DNA of 64,000 nt from SM23-32 sp964434535 (GTDB lineage: Bacteria; Planctomycetota; Brocadiia; SM23-32): NCBI GenBank assembly GCA_964434535.1, contig CAYSWA010000009.1:1-64000 (forward strand). The letters are read 5' to 3'. Of the stretch, positions 12,909-21,828 are shown piece by piece (the stretch's first letter is position 1; each line of letters starts with the position of its first letter). Below the pieces are notes generated by a model. It ran no database searches and was not told the origin of the DNA. It was given only the letters and a program-made list of their open reading frames with translations. The translations under genes and the position numbers were made by a program.

Positions 12909-13075
12909 CCACCGCCCGCCCGGGCGCGGCGCAGCGCCCGCGTCCGGTCCCGCCGTCCCGCTCGGCCGGGCTGGCGCAGTGGCGCCCAGGGTGCCTTTGG
13001 CCGCCGTCTGTGCAACCGTCGGCGTCGCCGCAGGGAGCGCCGGCACGTGCTATCGGGACACCTGTTCAGCGGACT

Positions 13076-13095
13076 GTGTCGCTTTTTCTCGACAA
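13076..13095. promoter_or_regulatory. Operator dyad between divergent sigma54 promoters
   Basis: GTGTCGCTTTTTCTCGACAA: perfect TGTCG-N8-CGACA arms, the same geometry as the other dyads. By position it best serves the minus-strand degenerate regulator gene, but it could act in both directions. Confidence 0.6.
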
Positions 13096-13175
13096 TCGGT
13101 GTTGCGACTTGGCGTCGCGCGGGCCAGGCGCTGCTTCACTGCTCGGGAAAGGGCGCCGGTCGGCGCAACGCCTTC

Positions 13176-13195
13176 GTGTTGATTCTGCTGGACAC
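13176..13195. promoter_or_regulatory. Operator dyad upstream of the acyltransferase gene
   Basis: GTGTTGATTCTGCTGGACAC. It shares GTGTTGATTCTGC-NN-GACA exactly with the sites at 25716 and 37736. It lies 126 bases upstream of the -24 GG of the plus-strand sigma54 promoter, nearly the same distance as at two other promoters. Confidence 0.7.
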
Positions 13196-13319
13196 AGAGC
13201 CGCGCTCTCGCCACACCTTCCCGCCAGGGGCAGGCGGGGCCGCGGCCGCAGTGGCCGACCCCGCCGGGCCGGCGGGCCGCCGCGAGCGCAGGGAAGAAGC
13301 CGCCCGGCGGCACGCATTT

Positions 13320-13335
13320 GGGAACGGTTATTGCG
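13320..13335 (+). promoter_or_regulatory. Sigma54 promoter of the FeeM-like acyltransferase gene
   Basis: GGGAACGGTTATTGCG keeps GG-N10-GC, the ACG after the -24 and a full TTGC. Start site near 13346, leaving an untranslated leader of about 220 bases before the ATG at 13565, in which I see no gene. Confidence 0.65.
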
Positions 13336-13564
13336 GCATCTCGATGCGACTGTACGCCGTCGTTGCACGGCGCAGCCCGGGCCGGCCGAGGGGCCGCCGG
13401 GGCCGCCGGCGGTTGTATGGAAGGGTCATTTGTAGTAGAAACCTGTGCAGCAGGGAGTTTGGCGGCGGGAGCCGCGCCAGCCCTCGGCTGCTCCTGGCCT
13501 GCGTGGCAGAGGGGCGCCAGCCTGCGCGGAACCAGGCGTTGCGGTGCTTCCCATGGGGGAACGG

Positions 13565-14368
13565 ATGGCACTGGACCGGTCGCAGTCCCGGCGGGTCGAT
13601 CCGCTGACCAACGGCGTGAAGGTTCGTTCGGCGCATTCGCGCGACGAGCTGGAGGAGGCCTACCGGCTCGTCTACGCCAGCTACGTGCAGCGCGGCTACG
13701 TGCGTGAGGAGCCGTCCGGGCTCCGGCTCTCGGTCTTCAACGCCTTCCCCGACACCCGCACGTTCGTCGCCCTCGTGCACGACACCGTGGTGGCGACCGT
13801 CTCGATCGTGCCGGACACGCCGGTCGGCCTGCCCATGGACTCGATCTACCACGAGGAAGTGCAGCAGTTCAGAGACCAGGGCCGTAAGCTGGCCGAGGTG
13901 ATCATGCTGGCCGACCGGCGCCGGGAGCTGCGGCGGACGCTGCCGATGGTGAAGGTGCTGATGAAGCGCGTCTTCGATTACGCCACGCTCGTGCTCGATG
14001 TCAACGATCTGTGCATCACGGTGAACCCTCGCCACGAGCACTACTACGAGCGGTACCTGCTCTTCAAACCGCTCGGCGGGCTGAAGGAGTACCCCAGCGT
14101 CGAGGGGAATCCCGCCCTGGCCAAGCGGCTGGACCTGGATACCGTCAGGCAGGAGTGCCAGGGCAACGACGAGCTGATCCGGCTCTTCTTCACCAATCGC
14201 ACTCCCAGGCATCTGCTGGAGAACGCCTACAGGCTCAGCACCGAGGACCTGCGTTATTTCTTCGTGGAGCTGACCCCGGTTCTGAGCGAGGCGCCCCGCG
14301 AGGCGGTCGAGTACCTGCGCGAGCAATACCCGGACGCGCCGTGGGACAAGTGGACTTCGTTCGCGTAG
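13565..14368 (+). CDS. FeeM-like N-acyltransferase, exosortase-system type
   Basis: 267 residues with the GNAT-like fold of N-acyl amino acid synthases. The region ELEEAYRLVYASYVQRGYV through FPDTRTFVALVHDTVVATVSIVPDTPVGLPMD and AEVIMLADRR resembles the putative PEP-CTERM/exosortase-associated acyltransferase family; the substrate is unknown, possibly a long-chain acyl-ACP plus an amine. FNAFPDTRTFVAL and ITVNPRHEHYYERYLLFKPLG are also typical. The ATG at 13565 follows a GGGGAA; an ATG at 13553 lacks one. It is transcribed divergently from the degenerate NtrC-like gene from a sigma54 promoter with its own dyad, and so is probably part of the same regulon as the export operon. Confidence 0.8.
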   Translation: MALDRSQSRRVDPLTNGVKVRSAHSRDELEEAYRLVYASYVQRGYVREEPSGLRLSVFNAFPDTRTFVALVHDTVVATVSIVPDTPVGLPMDSIYHEEVQQFRDQGRKLAEVIMLADRRRELRRTLPMVKVLMKRVFDYATLVLDVNDLCITVNPRHEHYYERYLLFKPLGGLKEYPSVEGNPALAKRLDLDTVRQECQGNDELIRLFFTNRTPRHLLENAYRLSTEDLRYFFVELTPVLSEAPREAVEYLREQYPDAPWDKWTSFA

Positions 14369-14387
14369 TCCCCTCAACCCGGCGGCA

Positions 14388-14418
14388 TTGACAGTCAGGG
14401 CCACGTCGTCCATACTAT
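14388..14418 (+). promoter_or_regulatory. Sigma70-type promoter of the TPR gene
   Basis: TTGACA at 14388-14393, then CATACTATAG beginning after 17 bases; CATACT (14411-14416) or TACTAT (14413-14418) could serve as -10. No sigma54 element is seen in this 213-base gap, so the TPR gene appears to be expressed by the housekeeping sigma factor. Confidence 0.6.
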
Positions 14419-14581
14419 AGGTCTTGCGGCGCCGGGCCGCCTGGCCGGCGCACGCGCGCGACCCCACCCCGGCAGGCCCGCCGGGCGGGGGCCGGCGACG
14501 CGCCTCACGTGCCTCTTGTCCCCGTTGCCCACAGCTATGCCGTGTGAGACGATGCCGCGCACGGCGTGAGGAACGACGCCC

Positions 14582-17500
14582 GTGTCCGATGAAGGCAGGC
14601 CCCGGCGCAGGCGAAAGCGCTGGGTCGTCATTGTGCTCCTGCTCCTGGCGCTCGGCGGCGCGGCGATCCTGGTGCTGAACCGACTGCGCGGGAAGGGCTG
14701 GACGCTGTATCAGAAGGGCGAGATCTACCTGGAGGCCGGACGGCCTCGCGATGCGATCGACGCCTTCCAGCGCGCCCTGGCCGAGGAGCCCGAGCACATC
14801 GAGGCTCAGATCGGCCTGGTGCGGGCATATGCCCTGCGGCGGGACTTCGCCGGCGCCAGCGCCGAGCTGGAGAAGGCGGCCCGCATCGGCGTGGGCGAGG
14901 CCAGGCGGGGCCTGCTGATGTCCGAGCTGCTCGCCGCCGAGGGGCAATACAGGCTCCACTCGGCGGGCGAGACCGCCGACGCCGCCCTGTGCGACGCGGT
15001 GCTGGCCGAGTTCCTCCGCCCCGCCATCCAGACGGCGCGTCAGCACGCCGAGCGGGCCCCGAGCCCGGCGGAAGCCTACACGCAGATAGGCCACCTGTGC
15101 ATGCAGGAATCGGCGACCCTGGCCCGCAAGTGGCGCTTGCTGGGCGAGCAGAGGGACCGGGCGCGGGTCCTGGGCCACGTAGACGAGGCGGCGGCGATCC
15201 ACGGCGACGCGGTGGCCGTCATCCCCGAGGTCGGCCGGGCGCAGGCGGCCGGCGTGGAGGCCTACCGGCGAGCGATCGAGCTGGACCCCGACCTGGCGGG
15301 GCCCCGCCTGGCGCTGGCCCGGCACCTGCTCGGCACGTTCGTGCCCCGTCCGGCTGAGGCTCGCAAGGTCCTGAACCCCATCCTGGAAGATGAGCCCGAC
15401 CACCGCTCCGCCCGTATCCTCATGTGCGAGGCGGCCCGCGCCGAGGGCGACTACGACGAGGCCCTCAAGCAACTGCGCGCGGCGGAGCGGATCGCCGAGG
15501 ACGACCCGGTGATGCTCACCCTCCAGACCCAGGTGCTGGTCGAAGCCGAGCGATGGCAGGAGGCGGCGCCGCACTCCGAGCAGCTCATCCAGCGCCAGCC
15601 CGACCACCTCGGCGCTCTCTACCTGCGCGGGCAAGTACTGCTGTCCACCGGGCACCCGGAAGAGGCGGCCACCCTGCTGCAGAGCATCTTCGCCCGCACC
15701 TCCGATCCCTGGCCGCAGGCCCGCTTCGCGCTGGCCGAGGCCCTCAGGGCCCGGGGCGTCCGCCAGCAGGCGATCGACGCGTATCGAAGGACGCTGGACG
15801 ACCTGAGGCAGACGCTGCTGCCCACGGCACGGCTCGCCGAGCGAGGGCGCCGCATGAAGTACGAATCGCACAAGGCCCTGGCCGAGGAGCTGGCGGACGA
15901 GGAGCCGTCAACCGCCGCCGACCAGGCCGCCCAGGCCCTGGCCGTGATGCCCCATCGGGACGAGGCATACGAGCTGGCCGACCGGCTCGCCCGTGAGGCC
16001 GAGCAACCGCTGCCGCGCCGGGAAGAGCTGGGGCTGCTGCACGCCGGCGGGCTGGCGGCGGCCGGGAAGATGCCCGAGGCCGTCGAGCTGCTCCGGACCC
16101 GATTGGAGGGGCCGGCCGGCGGGCTGAGGACCGGTCGGATGCTGGCGAGGCTGCTGGCGCGCGAGGGTGCGTTCCGCGAACTCGTCGAGCTCTACCGCGA
16201 CCTGATGGAGCGGTTCCCCGGGGAGGGGCTTCGCTACGAGCTGGCCGCGCTGCACGTGCGCCTCAGGCATTTCGCCGAGGCCCGCAAGGTCTACGAGGAG
16301 GCGTTGGAGGCGAACCCGCGCGACCTGGCGGCCATCACCGGGCTGTTCGGCCTGCTGGCGCGGATCGGCGACGCCGAGGGCGCCCGTGCCGTGCTGGAAC
16401 AGGCAGAGGAGGTGCTCGACCCGCAGACGGTTCGCGCCTTCCTGATGGGGCTCTACCTGCGCGAAGGGCGGCTGGAGGAGGCCATTGCCCTGGCGCAGGC
16501 CCAGGTGCAGGCCACGCCCGAGCAGGCGCGTGTCCACGTCGTGCTCGCCGAGCTGCTCTGGCGGGACGCCGAGCTGGATGCCGCACGGGCGAGCTTCGAG
16601 AGGGCTTTGGAGGCGGATGCGGACCACCTGCCCGCCTACGGGCGCGCGCTGCTCGACCTCCAGCAGGGCCGGCCCGAGCAGGCCGTGGCCCTGCTGGAGC
16701 GGGCGCACGAACGCTTCCCCGGGCAGATCGCGTCGAGCGTGACCTATGCCGTCGCGCTCCAGGCCGCCGGCCAGCCCGAGCGGGCGGGCGAGGTGCTGGA
16801 CGAGGTGTTCGCCCGCAGCGAAATCGCCCAGCCGATCGGCGATGCGCTGCACTGGTACGGGGCGGTCATCGCCGCCGGGCAGGGCGACCTGCAGACGGCG
16901 CTGGCCCACAGCGAGGCCGTCCGATCCACGGAGCTCGGCTTTGCGGACGACCGCGCCCGACTGCTGAGCCGCCTATCGGGGGCCGACGAAGCGCGGCGCC
17001 GGCAGGCAGCCGCCGAGCTGAACATGCTGGTGGCCCTGCGCCGGGCCGCTTCGCTGGCGGAGATACGCCAGAAGGTCGAGTCCATCGACGTGCTGCTGCC
17101 CGGGGAGCCCCTGGTCGAGTGCTGGTACGCGGACGTGCTGGACGGGCGGGGCGAGCACGAGGAGGCGGTCGAGCGGTTCGGCAGGATCATGGCGGGCTTC
17201 CCCGATCTGCTCTTCGCGCGCCTGCGCCTGGCCGAGAGCCACGCGCGCCACGCAGAGCAGCAGGAGGCGGTGGCCGTGCTCCAGGAGGCGCTGCCACTGG
17301 CCAGCGCAAGGCAGGTGGCCGTCATCCACCTGAGGCTCGGCCAGCTCTACGAGGGGATGGGCCAGATCGATGCGGCCGTCTCCAGCTACCAGGCGGCCAT
17401 GCAGAGCCCGGCCGTGGCCGCGCTGGCGGCCAACAACCTGGCCTACCTGACGGCCACGCAGAAGGGCGACCCCGCCGCCGCGCTGCCCCTGGCCCGGCAG

Positions 17501-17770
17501 GCGCTCAGGTTCGGCGGGCCGATCCCCCAGGTGCTCGACACGCTCGGATGGGTGCACTACCTGAACGGAGAGGCCGAGGAGGCTATCCAATACCTGGAGG
17601 CCGCCCGGCGCGGGATGCCCGGCATGCCCACCCTCCGATACCACCTGGCGATGGCCTACCTGAAGACCGGGCGCCGCGAGGAGGCCCGGCGGGAGCTGGA
17701 GGAGGCGTTGAGCCTGCCTTATGAGTTCCCCGAGGCGCAAGAGGCCATGCGGGAGCTCAGCGCGCTGTAG
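14582..17770 (+). CDS. Large membrane-anchored TPR protein (PrsT-like)
   Basis: 1062 residues: a basic N-terminus (RPRRRRKR), one membrane helix (about residues 13-32, WVVIVLLLLALGGAAILVLN), then almost continuous tetratricopeptide repeats to the end. Repeat units such as KGEIYLEAGRPRDAIDAFQRALAEEPEH and LGWVHYLNGEAEEAIQYLEAARRGMP are easy to see. It is likely a periplasm-facing scaffold for export or assembly of the polysaccharide, comparable in size and design to the PEP-CTERM-system TPR lipoprotein PrsT, although the anchor here is a signal-anchor helix, not a lipobox. The GTG at 14582 is the only reasonable start before the helix. It is followed by a GC-rich imperfect hairpin just after the stop. 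Confidence 0.85.
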   Translation: MSDEGRPRRRRKRWVVIVLLLLALGGAAILVLNRLRGKGWTLYQKGEIYLEAGRPRDAIDAFQRALAEEPEHIEAQIGLVRAYALRRDFAGASAELEKAARIGVGEARRGLLMSELLAAEGQYRLHSAGETADAALCDAVLAEFLRPAIQTARQHAERAPSPAEAYTQIGHLCMQESATLARKWRLLGEQRDRARVLGHVDEAAAIHGDAVAVIPEVGRAQAAGVEAYRRAIELDPDLAGPRLALARHLLGTFVPRPAEARKVLNPILEDEPDHRSARILMCEAARAEGDYDEALKQLRAAERIAEDDPVMLTLQTQVLVEAERWQEAAPHSEQLIQRQPDHLGALYLRGQVLLSTGHPEEAATLLQSIFARTSDPWPQARFALAEALRARGVRQQAIDAYRRTLDDLRQTLLPTARLAERGRRMKYESHKALAEELADEEPSTAADQAAQALAVMPHRDEAYELADRLAREAEQPLPRREELGLLHAGGLAAAGKMPEAVELLRTRLEGPAGGLRTGRMLARLLAREGAFRELVELYRDLMERFPGEGLRYELAALHVRLRHFAEARKVYEEALEANPRDLAAITGLFGLLARIGDAEGARAVLEQAEEVLDPQTVRAFLMGLYLREGRLEEAIALAQAQVQATPEQARVHVVLAELLWRDAELDAARASFERALEADADHLPAYGRALLDLQQGRPEQAVALLERAHERFPGQIASSVTYAVALQAAGQPERAGEVLDEVFARSEIAQPIGDALHWYGAVIAAGQGDLQTALAHSEAVRSTELGFADDRARLLSRLSGADEARRRQAAAELNMLVALRRAASLAEIRQKVESIDVLLPGEPLVECWYADVLDGRGEHEEAVERFGRIMAGFPDLLFARLRLAESHARHAEQQEAVAVLQEALPLASARQVAVIHLRLGQLYEGMGQIDAAVSSYQAAMQSPAVAALAANNLAYLTATQKGDPAAALPLARQALRFGGPIPQVLDTLGWVHYLNGEAEEAIQYLEAARRGMPGMPTLRYHLAMAYLKTGRREEARRELEEALSLPYEFPEAQEAMRELSAL

Positions 17771-17887
17771 TGGCCCCGCGTGGGCCAACACGGGGGCCGT
17801 CGTGCGGATTGTCGGGCCGCGTTCCTTCCACGTAACGCCTTTCCCAGAAGCGACTTCCAACGTACCGCCCGAGGCCGGATTTGCTTT

Positions 17888-17903
17888 CGGCATGCGCGTT
17901 GCT
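17888..17903 (+). promoter_or_regulatory. Sigma54 promoter of the glycosyltransferase/dTDP-sugar operon
   Basis: CGGCATGCGCGTTGCT keeps GG-N10-GC and TTGCT; start site near 17914. Upstream only a CAACAC half-site (17786-17791) is recognisable, so this is the one sigma54 promoter without a clear full dyad. The sequence between the TPR stop and this promoter holds no gene. Confidence 0.6.
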
Positions 17904-17976
17904 CCACACTACATGCCTGCAACATTGTGAGGCAGCCGCTTCTAAGTCGTTTATGGGTCAAGGGTTAGGGGCAGGG

Positions 17977-19233
17977 GTGAACGCAGACAGGAAGACGCTG
18001 CTGCTGATGCCGGAGGGCAGCGTGCTGGCGCACGTCGGGCGGGCGCTGGCCGTGGCCCGGCACCTGCGGGAGCGGGGCGACGTAAGGCTGCACTTCGCCG
18101 CCTCGGGGGCGCACGCCTATCGGCTCCGCCAGACGGGCAGGCCCGTCCATCCCGTCCACACCCGGCCGCGCGAAGACCTGCTGGCGCGGCTCAAGGCCGG
18201 CGGCAGCGCCTTTGACGAGGCCACGCTCGCCGATTACGTCGAGTCCGAGATACGCCTGCTGGAGCGGCTGCGGCCCGACGCCGTCGTGGGCGACTTCCGG
18301 GCCTCGCTCGGCATCTCGGCCTGCGTGGCGGGCGTGCCCTACGTGAGCGTGACCAACGTCGTCTGGACCCGCTACTGCGACTTCCCGCTCGATGCGCCGG
18401 CGTCCTGGCTCCCGACCATGATCCTGGGCAGGCGCGTTATGCGCGCGCTGGCGCCCCGGCTGGAGGGGCCCGCCTACCGGCATTACGCCCGCCCGTTCCG
18501 CCGCGTCGCTGCCCGCTACGGCGTGGGCGCGCCGACGGACGTGCGCGACTGCATGTGTTCGCCGGGCCTGACGCTGCTCGCCGATTCGCCGCACCTCTTC
18601 CCTGCGGCCGGCCTGCCGGAGCACTTCCGCTTCGTGGGCCCGGTCCTGTGGGAGCCGGACCTGCCGGCGCCCGAGTGGCTTGGGCGGCTCGACCCCGGCC
18701 GCCCGCTCGCCTACGTGACGATGGGCAGCACCGGCCCGCTGGGGCAGATGCGGGCCATCGCCGACGCCCTGCTGGAGACGGGCTGCCAGGTGGTCTGCAC
18801 GACGGCGACCTCCGAGCCCGAGGCGTGGCCCGAGCGGCGTGGCCTGTTCGCGGCGCGCTACTGCCCGGGCAGCGCGATCTCGGCCGTGGCCGACGTGGTC
18901 GTCTGCCACGCCGGCAACGGCACCATCTACCAGGCGCTCAGCGGCGGGGCGCCGGTCGTGGGCGTGCCTGAGTTCCACGATCAGGACTTCAACATGCAGC
19001 GGGTCGAGGCCCTGGGCCTGGGGCTGCGGGCCCGGCCGGGGCGTCACCTCGTGGGCGACGTGCTGGCCGGCGTCGGGGCCGTCCTCAGCGACGACGCTTA
19101 CGCCGGGCGGGCGGAGGAGATGGCCCGCAGGCTCGCCGCGAGCGACGGCGCGCGCGAGGCAGCCCGCGCCATCGCCCGGTTTGCCGGCCTGCCGGCCGAC
19201 GTGCGTGAGCTGGCCGGCGCCGGGCGCATCTGA
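17977..19233 (+). CDS. GT-B glycosyltransferase (UGT/MurG-like superfamily)
   Basis: About 418 residues. The N-terminal half has PEGSVLAHVGRALAVARHL and PDAVVGDFRASLGISACVAGVPYVSVTN. The C-terminal half has the nucleotide-sugar-binding signature CHAGNGTIYQALSGGAPVVGVPEFHDQDFN, as in GT1/GT28 enzymes that transfer a sugar from an NDP donor. No signal peptide. It is paralogous to the enzyme at 21829, and the two flank the dTDP-sugar genes, suggesting both use the sugar made here. The GTG at 17977 has GGGG 5-6 bases upstream; an in-frame ATG at 17953 is the alternative. A 49-base gap separates it from the dehydratase. Confidence 0.83.
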   Translation: MNADRKTLLLMPEGSVLAHVGRALAVARHLRERGDVRLHFAASGAHAYRLRQTGRPVHPVHTRPREDLLARLKAGGSAFDEATLADYVESEIRLLERLRPDAVVGDFRASLGISACVAGVPYVSVTNVVWTRYCDFPLDAPASWLPTMILGRRVMRALAPRLEGPAYRHYARPFRRVAARYGVGAPTDVRDCMCSPGLTLLADSPHLFPAAGLPEHFRFVGPVLWEPDLPAPEWLGRLDPGRPLAYVTMGSTGPLGQMRAIADALLETGCQVVCTTATSEPEAWPERRGLFAARYCPGSAISAVADVVVCHAGNGTIYQALSGGAPVVGVPEFHDQDFNMQRVEALGLGLRARPGRHLVGDVLAGVGAVLSDDAYAGRAEEMARRLAASDGAREAARAIARFAGLPADVRELAGAGRI

Positions 19234-19282
19234 CGGAGGGCAGCCGGCAGGCAGGGCGGCAGGCAGCGATGGGAGGCACGGC

Positions 19283-20221
19283 ATGAAGCGCATCCTCGTC
19301 ACCGGCGGGGCCGGTTTCATCGGCAGCCATTTCGTCGACCTGCTCACCGAGCGCGGCGAGCACGAGGTGACCGTCATCGACAAGATGACTTACGCGGCCG
19401 ACCCGGCCAACCTGGGCGCGAGCCGCGACCGCATCCGCTTCATCGAGGGCGACATCACCGACCCGGCCGACCTGAAGCGCGCCTTCGAGGGCGGCGTGGA
19501 CGCGGTGGTCCACTTCGCCGCCGAGACGCACGTGGACAACTCCATCGGGGGGCCCGTCGTCTTCGCCGAGACGAACGTGATCGGCACGCTCCGACTGCTG
19601 ATGTTCGCGCTCGAGGAGGGCGTGGAGCGGTTCGTGCACGTCTCCACCGACGAGGTATACGGCCCCATCACCGAGGGCTGGTTCGCCGAGGACGCCGTGC
19701 ACCTGCCCAGCTCGCCCTACGCGGCGACCAAGTCGGGGGCGGAGAAGCTGGCCTGGGCCTACTACGTGACGCACGGGCTGCCGGTGGTCATCACGCGCAG
19801 CTCCAACAACTACGGCCCCCGCCAGCACCGCGAGAAGTTCCTGCCCAAGTGCATAGCCAACGCCCTGGCCGGCGAGCCGATCCCCGTCTACGGCACCGGG
19901 CGAAACCAGCGGGACTGGCTCTTCGTGCGCGACAACTGCGCCGCCATCGACCTGGTGCTGCGCCGGGGCGAGCCGGGGCGGGCCTACAACATCGGCGCCC
20001 AGTGCTTCATGCCCAACGTCGAGCTGGCCCGCAAGGTGGTGCGCACGCTCGGCGCCCCCGAGGAGCTGGTCACGTTCGTCGAGGACCGCAAGGGCCACGA
20101 CTTCCGCTACGCGGTCGACACCGCCCGCATCGAGACGCTCGGCTGGCGGCCGGCCACGCCCTTCGAAGACGGACTGCGCGAGACGATCGAATGGTACCGC
20201 GACAGATCACCAGCGCGCTGA
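19283..20221 (+). CDS. rfbB: dTDP-glucose 4,6-dehydratase
   Basis: 312-residue extended short-chain dehydrogenase converting dTDP-glucose to dTDP-4-keto-6-deoxyglucose. It has the NAD-binding motif GGAGFIGSH, VIDKMTYAADPANL, HFAAETHVDNS, the active-site STDEVYG (Thr-Asp-Glu) and YAATKSGAE (YxxxK). RSSNNYGPRQ and RDWLFVRDNC are also typical of the RfbB/RmlB family. It is slightly shorter than E. coli RfbB (about 360). The ATG at 19283 has GGGAGG 7 bases upstream. Its 3' end overlaps the next gene by 31 bases. It is the entry to a 6-deoxy sugar for the cell-surface glycan. Confidence 0.92.
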   Translation: MKRILVTGGAGFIGSHFVDLLTERGEHEVTVIDKMTYAADPANLGASRDRIRFIEGDITDPADLKRAFEGGVDAVVHFAAETHVDNSIGGPVVFAETNVIGTLRLLMFALEEGVERFVHVSTDEVYGPITEGWFAEDAVHLPSSPYAATKSGAEKLAWAYYVTHGLPVVITRSSNNYGPRQHREKFLPKCIANALAGEPIPVYGTGRNQRDWLFVRDNCAAIDLVLRRGEPGRAYNIGAQCFMPNVELARKVVRTLGAPEELVTFVEDRKGHDFRYAVDTARIETLGWRPATPFEDGLRETIEWYRDRSPAR

Positions 20222-21075
20222 TCACCGGCGGCACGGGCTACATCGGCTCGATCCTGACCGACTACCTGGCCCGCCACGTCGGGCTGGAACGCGTCGACTC
20301 CCTGGGAAGCGCCGAGCTCGACGTGACGGACCGGGCGGCCGTCGCCGAACGCATGGCCGGGCTCTGCCCGGAGGCCGTCTTCCACCTGGCCGCGAAGGCG
20401 GAGACCGACTGGTGCGAGGACCACTACGCGGAGGCGCGGCGCGTCAACGTCGAGGGCGCCGTCAACGTCGTCGAGGAGGCCCTGGCCGCCGGCGCGCGCG
20501 TGGCCTACTTCTCCTCGGCCTGCCTCTACCCGGACAACGCGCGCCCCTACGCCGAGGGCGACGAGCTGGCGGCGCTCTGCCGCTACACCGAGACCAAGCG
20601 CGAGGCCGAGCAGCGCCTGCGCCCGCACGCGGCCCGAATCCTGACCGTGCGCATGCGCCAGCCCTTCTCCAACCACCGCCACCCGCGCAACTTGCTCCGG
20701 AAGCTCGCCTCCTACAGCCGCTTCATCGACGAGCCCAACGCGATGAGCCACCTGGAGGAATGCCTGCCCGTGGTCTGGCAGCTCCTCCTGCGCGGCAGCA
20801 CAGGACCCTACAACATCACCAACGAGGGCTGGACGACGCCGCTGCGGATCGCGCGCATGATCAAGGAGCACTGCCAGCCCGAGATGAGCGTCGAGCCGAT
20901 CGGCTACAATGAACTGCTGAGCGGCCTCCGGGCGCACCGCGTCAACGCCCTGGTCGACTGCGCGAAGCTCGCGGCGGAGGGCTTCCGGCTGCGGCCGGTC
21001 GAGGAGGCCGTCCGCGACTGCCTCATTCACCCCTGCGACCCGGGGCAGTACGACTGGACGAGGAGCGAGCCATGA
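20191..21075 (+). CDS. NAD(P)-dependent sugar epimerase/reductase (RmlD/Fcf-like)
   Basis: 294-residue extended short-chain dehydrogenase, with GGTGYIGS at the N-terminus, FHLAAKAETDWCEDH, an active-site Ser segment (YFSSACLYPDN) and YTETKREAE (YxxxK). It most resembles enzymes reducing or epimerising NDP-4-keto-6-deoxy sugars, so it likely acts on the RfbB product to finish a dTDP-6-deoxyhexose. No 3,5-epimerase (RmlC) gene is present in the cluster, which argues against L-rhamnose. It starts at the ATG at 20191 inside the dehydratase gene and ends in an ATGA overlap with the nucleotidyltransferase, so translation is coupled on both sides. Confidence 0.8.
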   Translation: MVPRQITSALITGGTGYIGSILTDYLARHVGLERVDSLGSAELDVTDRAAVAERMAGLCPEAVFHLAAKAETDWCEDHYAEARRVNVEGAVNVVEEALAAGARVAYFSSACLYPDNARPYAEGDELAALCRYTETKREAEQRLRPHAARILTVRMRQPFSNHRHPRNLLRKLASYSRFIDEPNAMSHLEECLPVVWQLLLRGSTGPYNITNEGWTTPLRIARMIKEHCQPEMSVEPIGYNELLSGLRAHRVNALVDCAKLAAEGFRLRPVEEAVRDCLIHPCDPGQYDWTRSEP

Positions 21076-21812
21076 AGGGCATCATCCTGGCCGGGGGGGC
21101 CGGCAGCCGGCTGCGGCCGCTGACCAAGATCACCAACAAGCACCTGCTGCCGGTCGGGCGCTACCCCATGATCTACTGGCCGCTGAACAGCCTGCTCCAG
21201 TGCGGCGTGCGCCAGATCATGATCGTCAGCGGCGTCGAGCACCTCGGCTCCATCGTGCAGAACCTCGGCTCCGGGAGCGCCTTCGAGGCCAGCTTCACCT
21301 ACCGCGTGCAGGACCAGGCCGGCGGCATCGCCGAGGCGCTCGGCCTCTGCGCCGAGTTCGCCGCCGGCCAGGACGTCATGGTCCTGCTCGGGGACAACAT
21401 CTTCATCGGCGACCTCGCCCCCTACGTGGAGGACTTCGAGGGCGGGGCCCGCATCATGCTGCATGAGAGCTCCACGCCCGAGCGGTTCGGCGTCGCCCAG
21501 GTCGCCGAGGACGGGCGGGTGACGGCGATCATCGAGAAGCCCGCCGCGCCCCCCTCGCGCTGGGTGGTCACCGGCTGCTACCTCTACGACAGCCGCGTCT
21601 TCGAGATCATCGGCGAGCTGGAGCCCTCGGCCCGCGGCGAACTGGAGATAACGGACGTCAACAACCGCTACATTGAACGTGGCGAGATGAGCTGCCGGCG
21701 GCTCCCGTTCCAGTGGACCGACGCCGGCACCTTCGCCAGCCTGCACCAGGCCAACATGCTGGCCGCCGCCAGCGACTACGAGCTGAGCCACGTCCCGCCC
21801 GACGGCTCCTGA
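21072..21812 (+). CDS. Glucose-1-phosphate thymidylyltransferase-like nucleotidyltransferase
   Basis: 246-residue sugar nucleotidyltransferase joining an NTP to a sugar-1-phosphate. It has the signature GGAGSRLRPLTKITNKHLLPV, substrate loop LGDNIFIG (Asp for Mg), ERFGVAQV, IEKPAAPPS and GELEITDVNNRYIERG, all close to RmlA. It is shorter than the usual RmlA (about 290), lacking the C-terminal helical extension, as in the short-form family. With the dehydratase and reductase it gives a complete route to a dTDP-deoxy sugar. The ATG overlaps the previous stop (ATGA). Confidence 0.88.
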   Translation: MKGIILAGGAGSRLRPLTKITNKHLLPVGRYPMIYWPLNSLLQCGVRQIMIVSGVEHLGSIVQNLGSGSAFEASFTYRVQDQAGGIAEALGLCAEFAAGQDVMVLLGDNIFIGDLAPYVEDFEGGARIMLHESSTPERFGVAQVAEDGRVTAIIEKPAAPPSRWVVTGCYLYDSRVFEIIGELEPSARGELEITDVNNRYIERGEMSCRRLPFQWTDAGTFASLHQANMLAAASDYELSHVPPDGS

Positions 21813-21828
21813 GGCGGAGGGCGACGCC

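Noticed and set aside
17772..17791. Possible operator dyad upstream of the 17977 glycosyltransferase
   Set aside because: Only the CAACAC arm is present; the other arm is GGCCCC.
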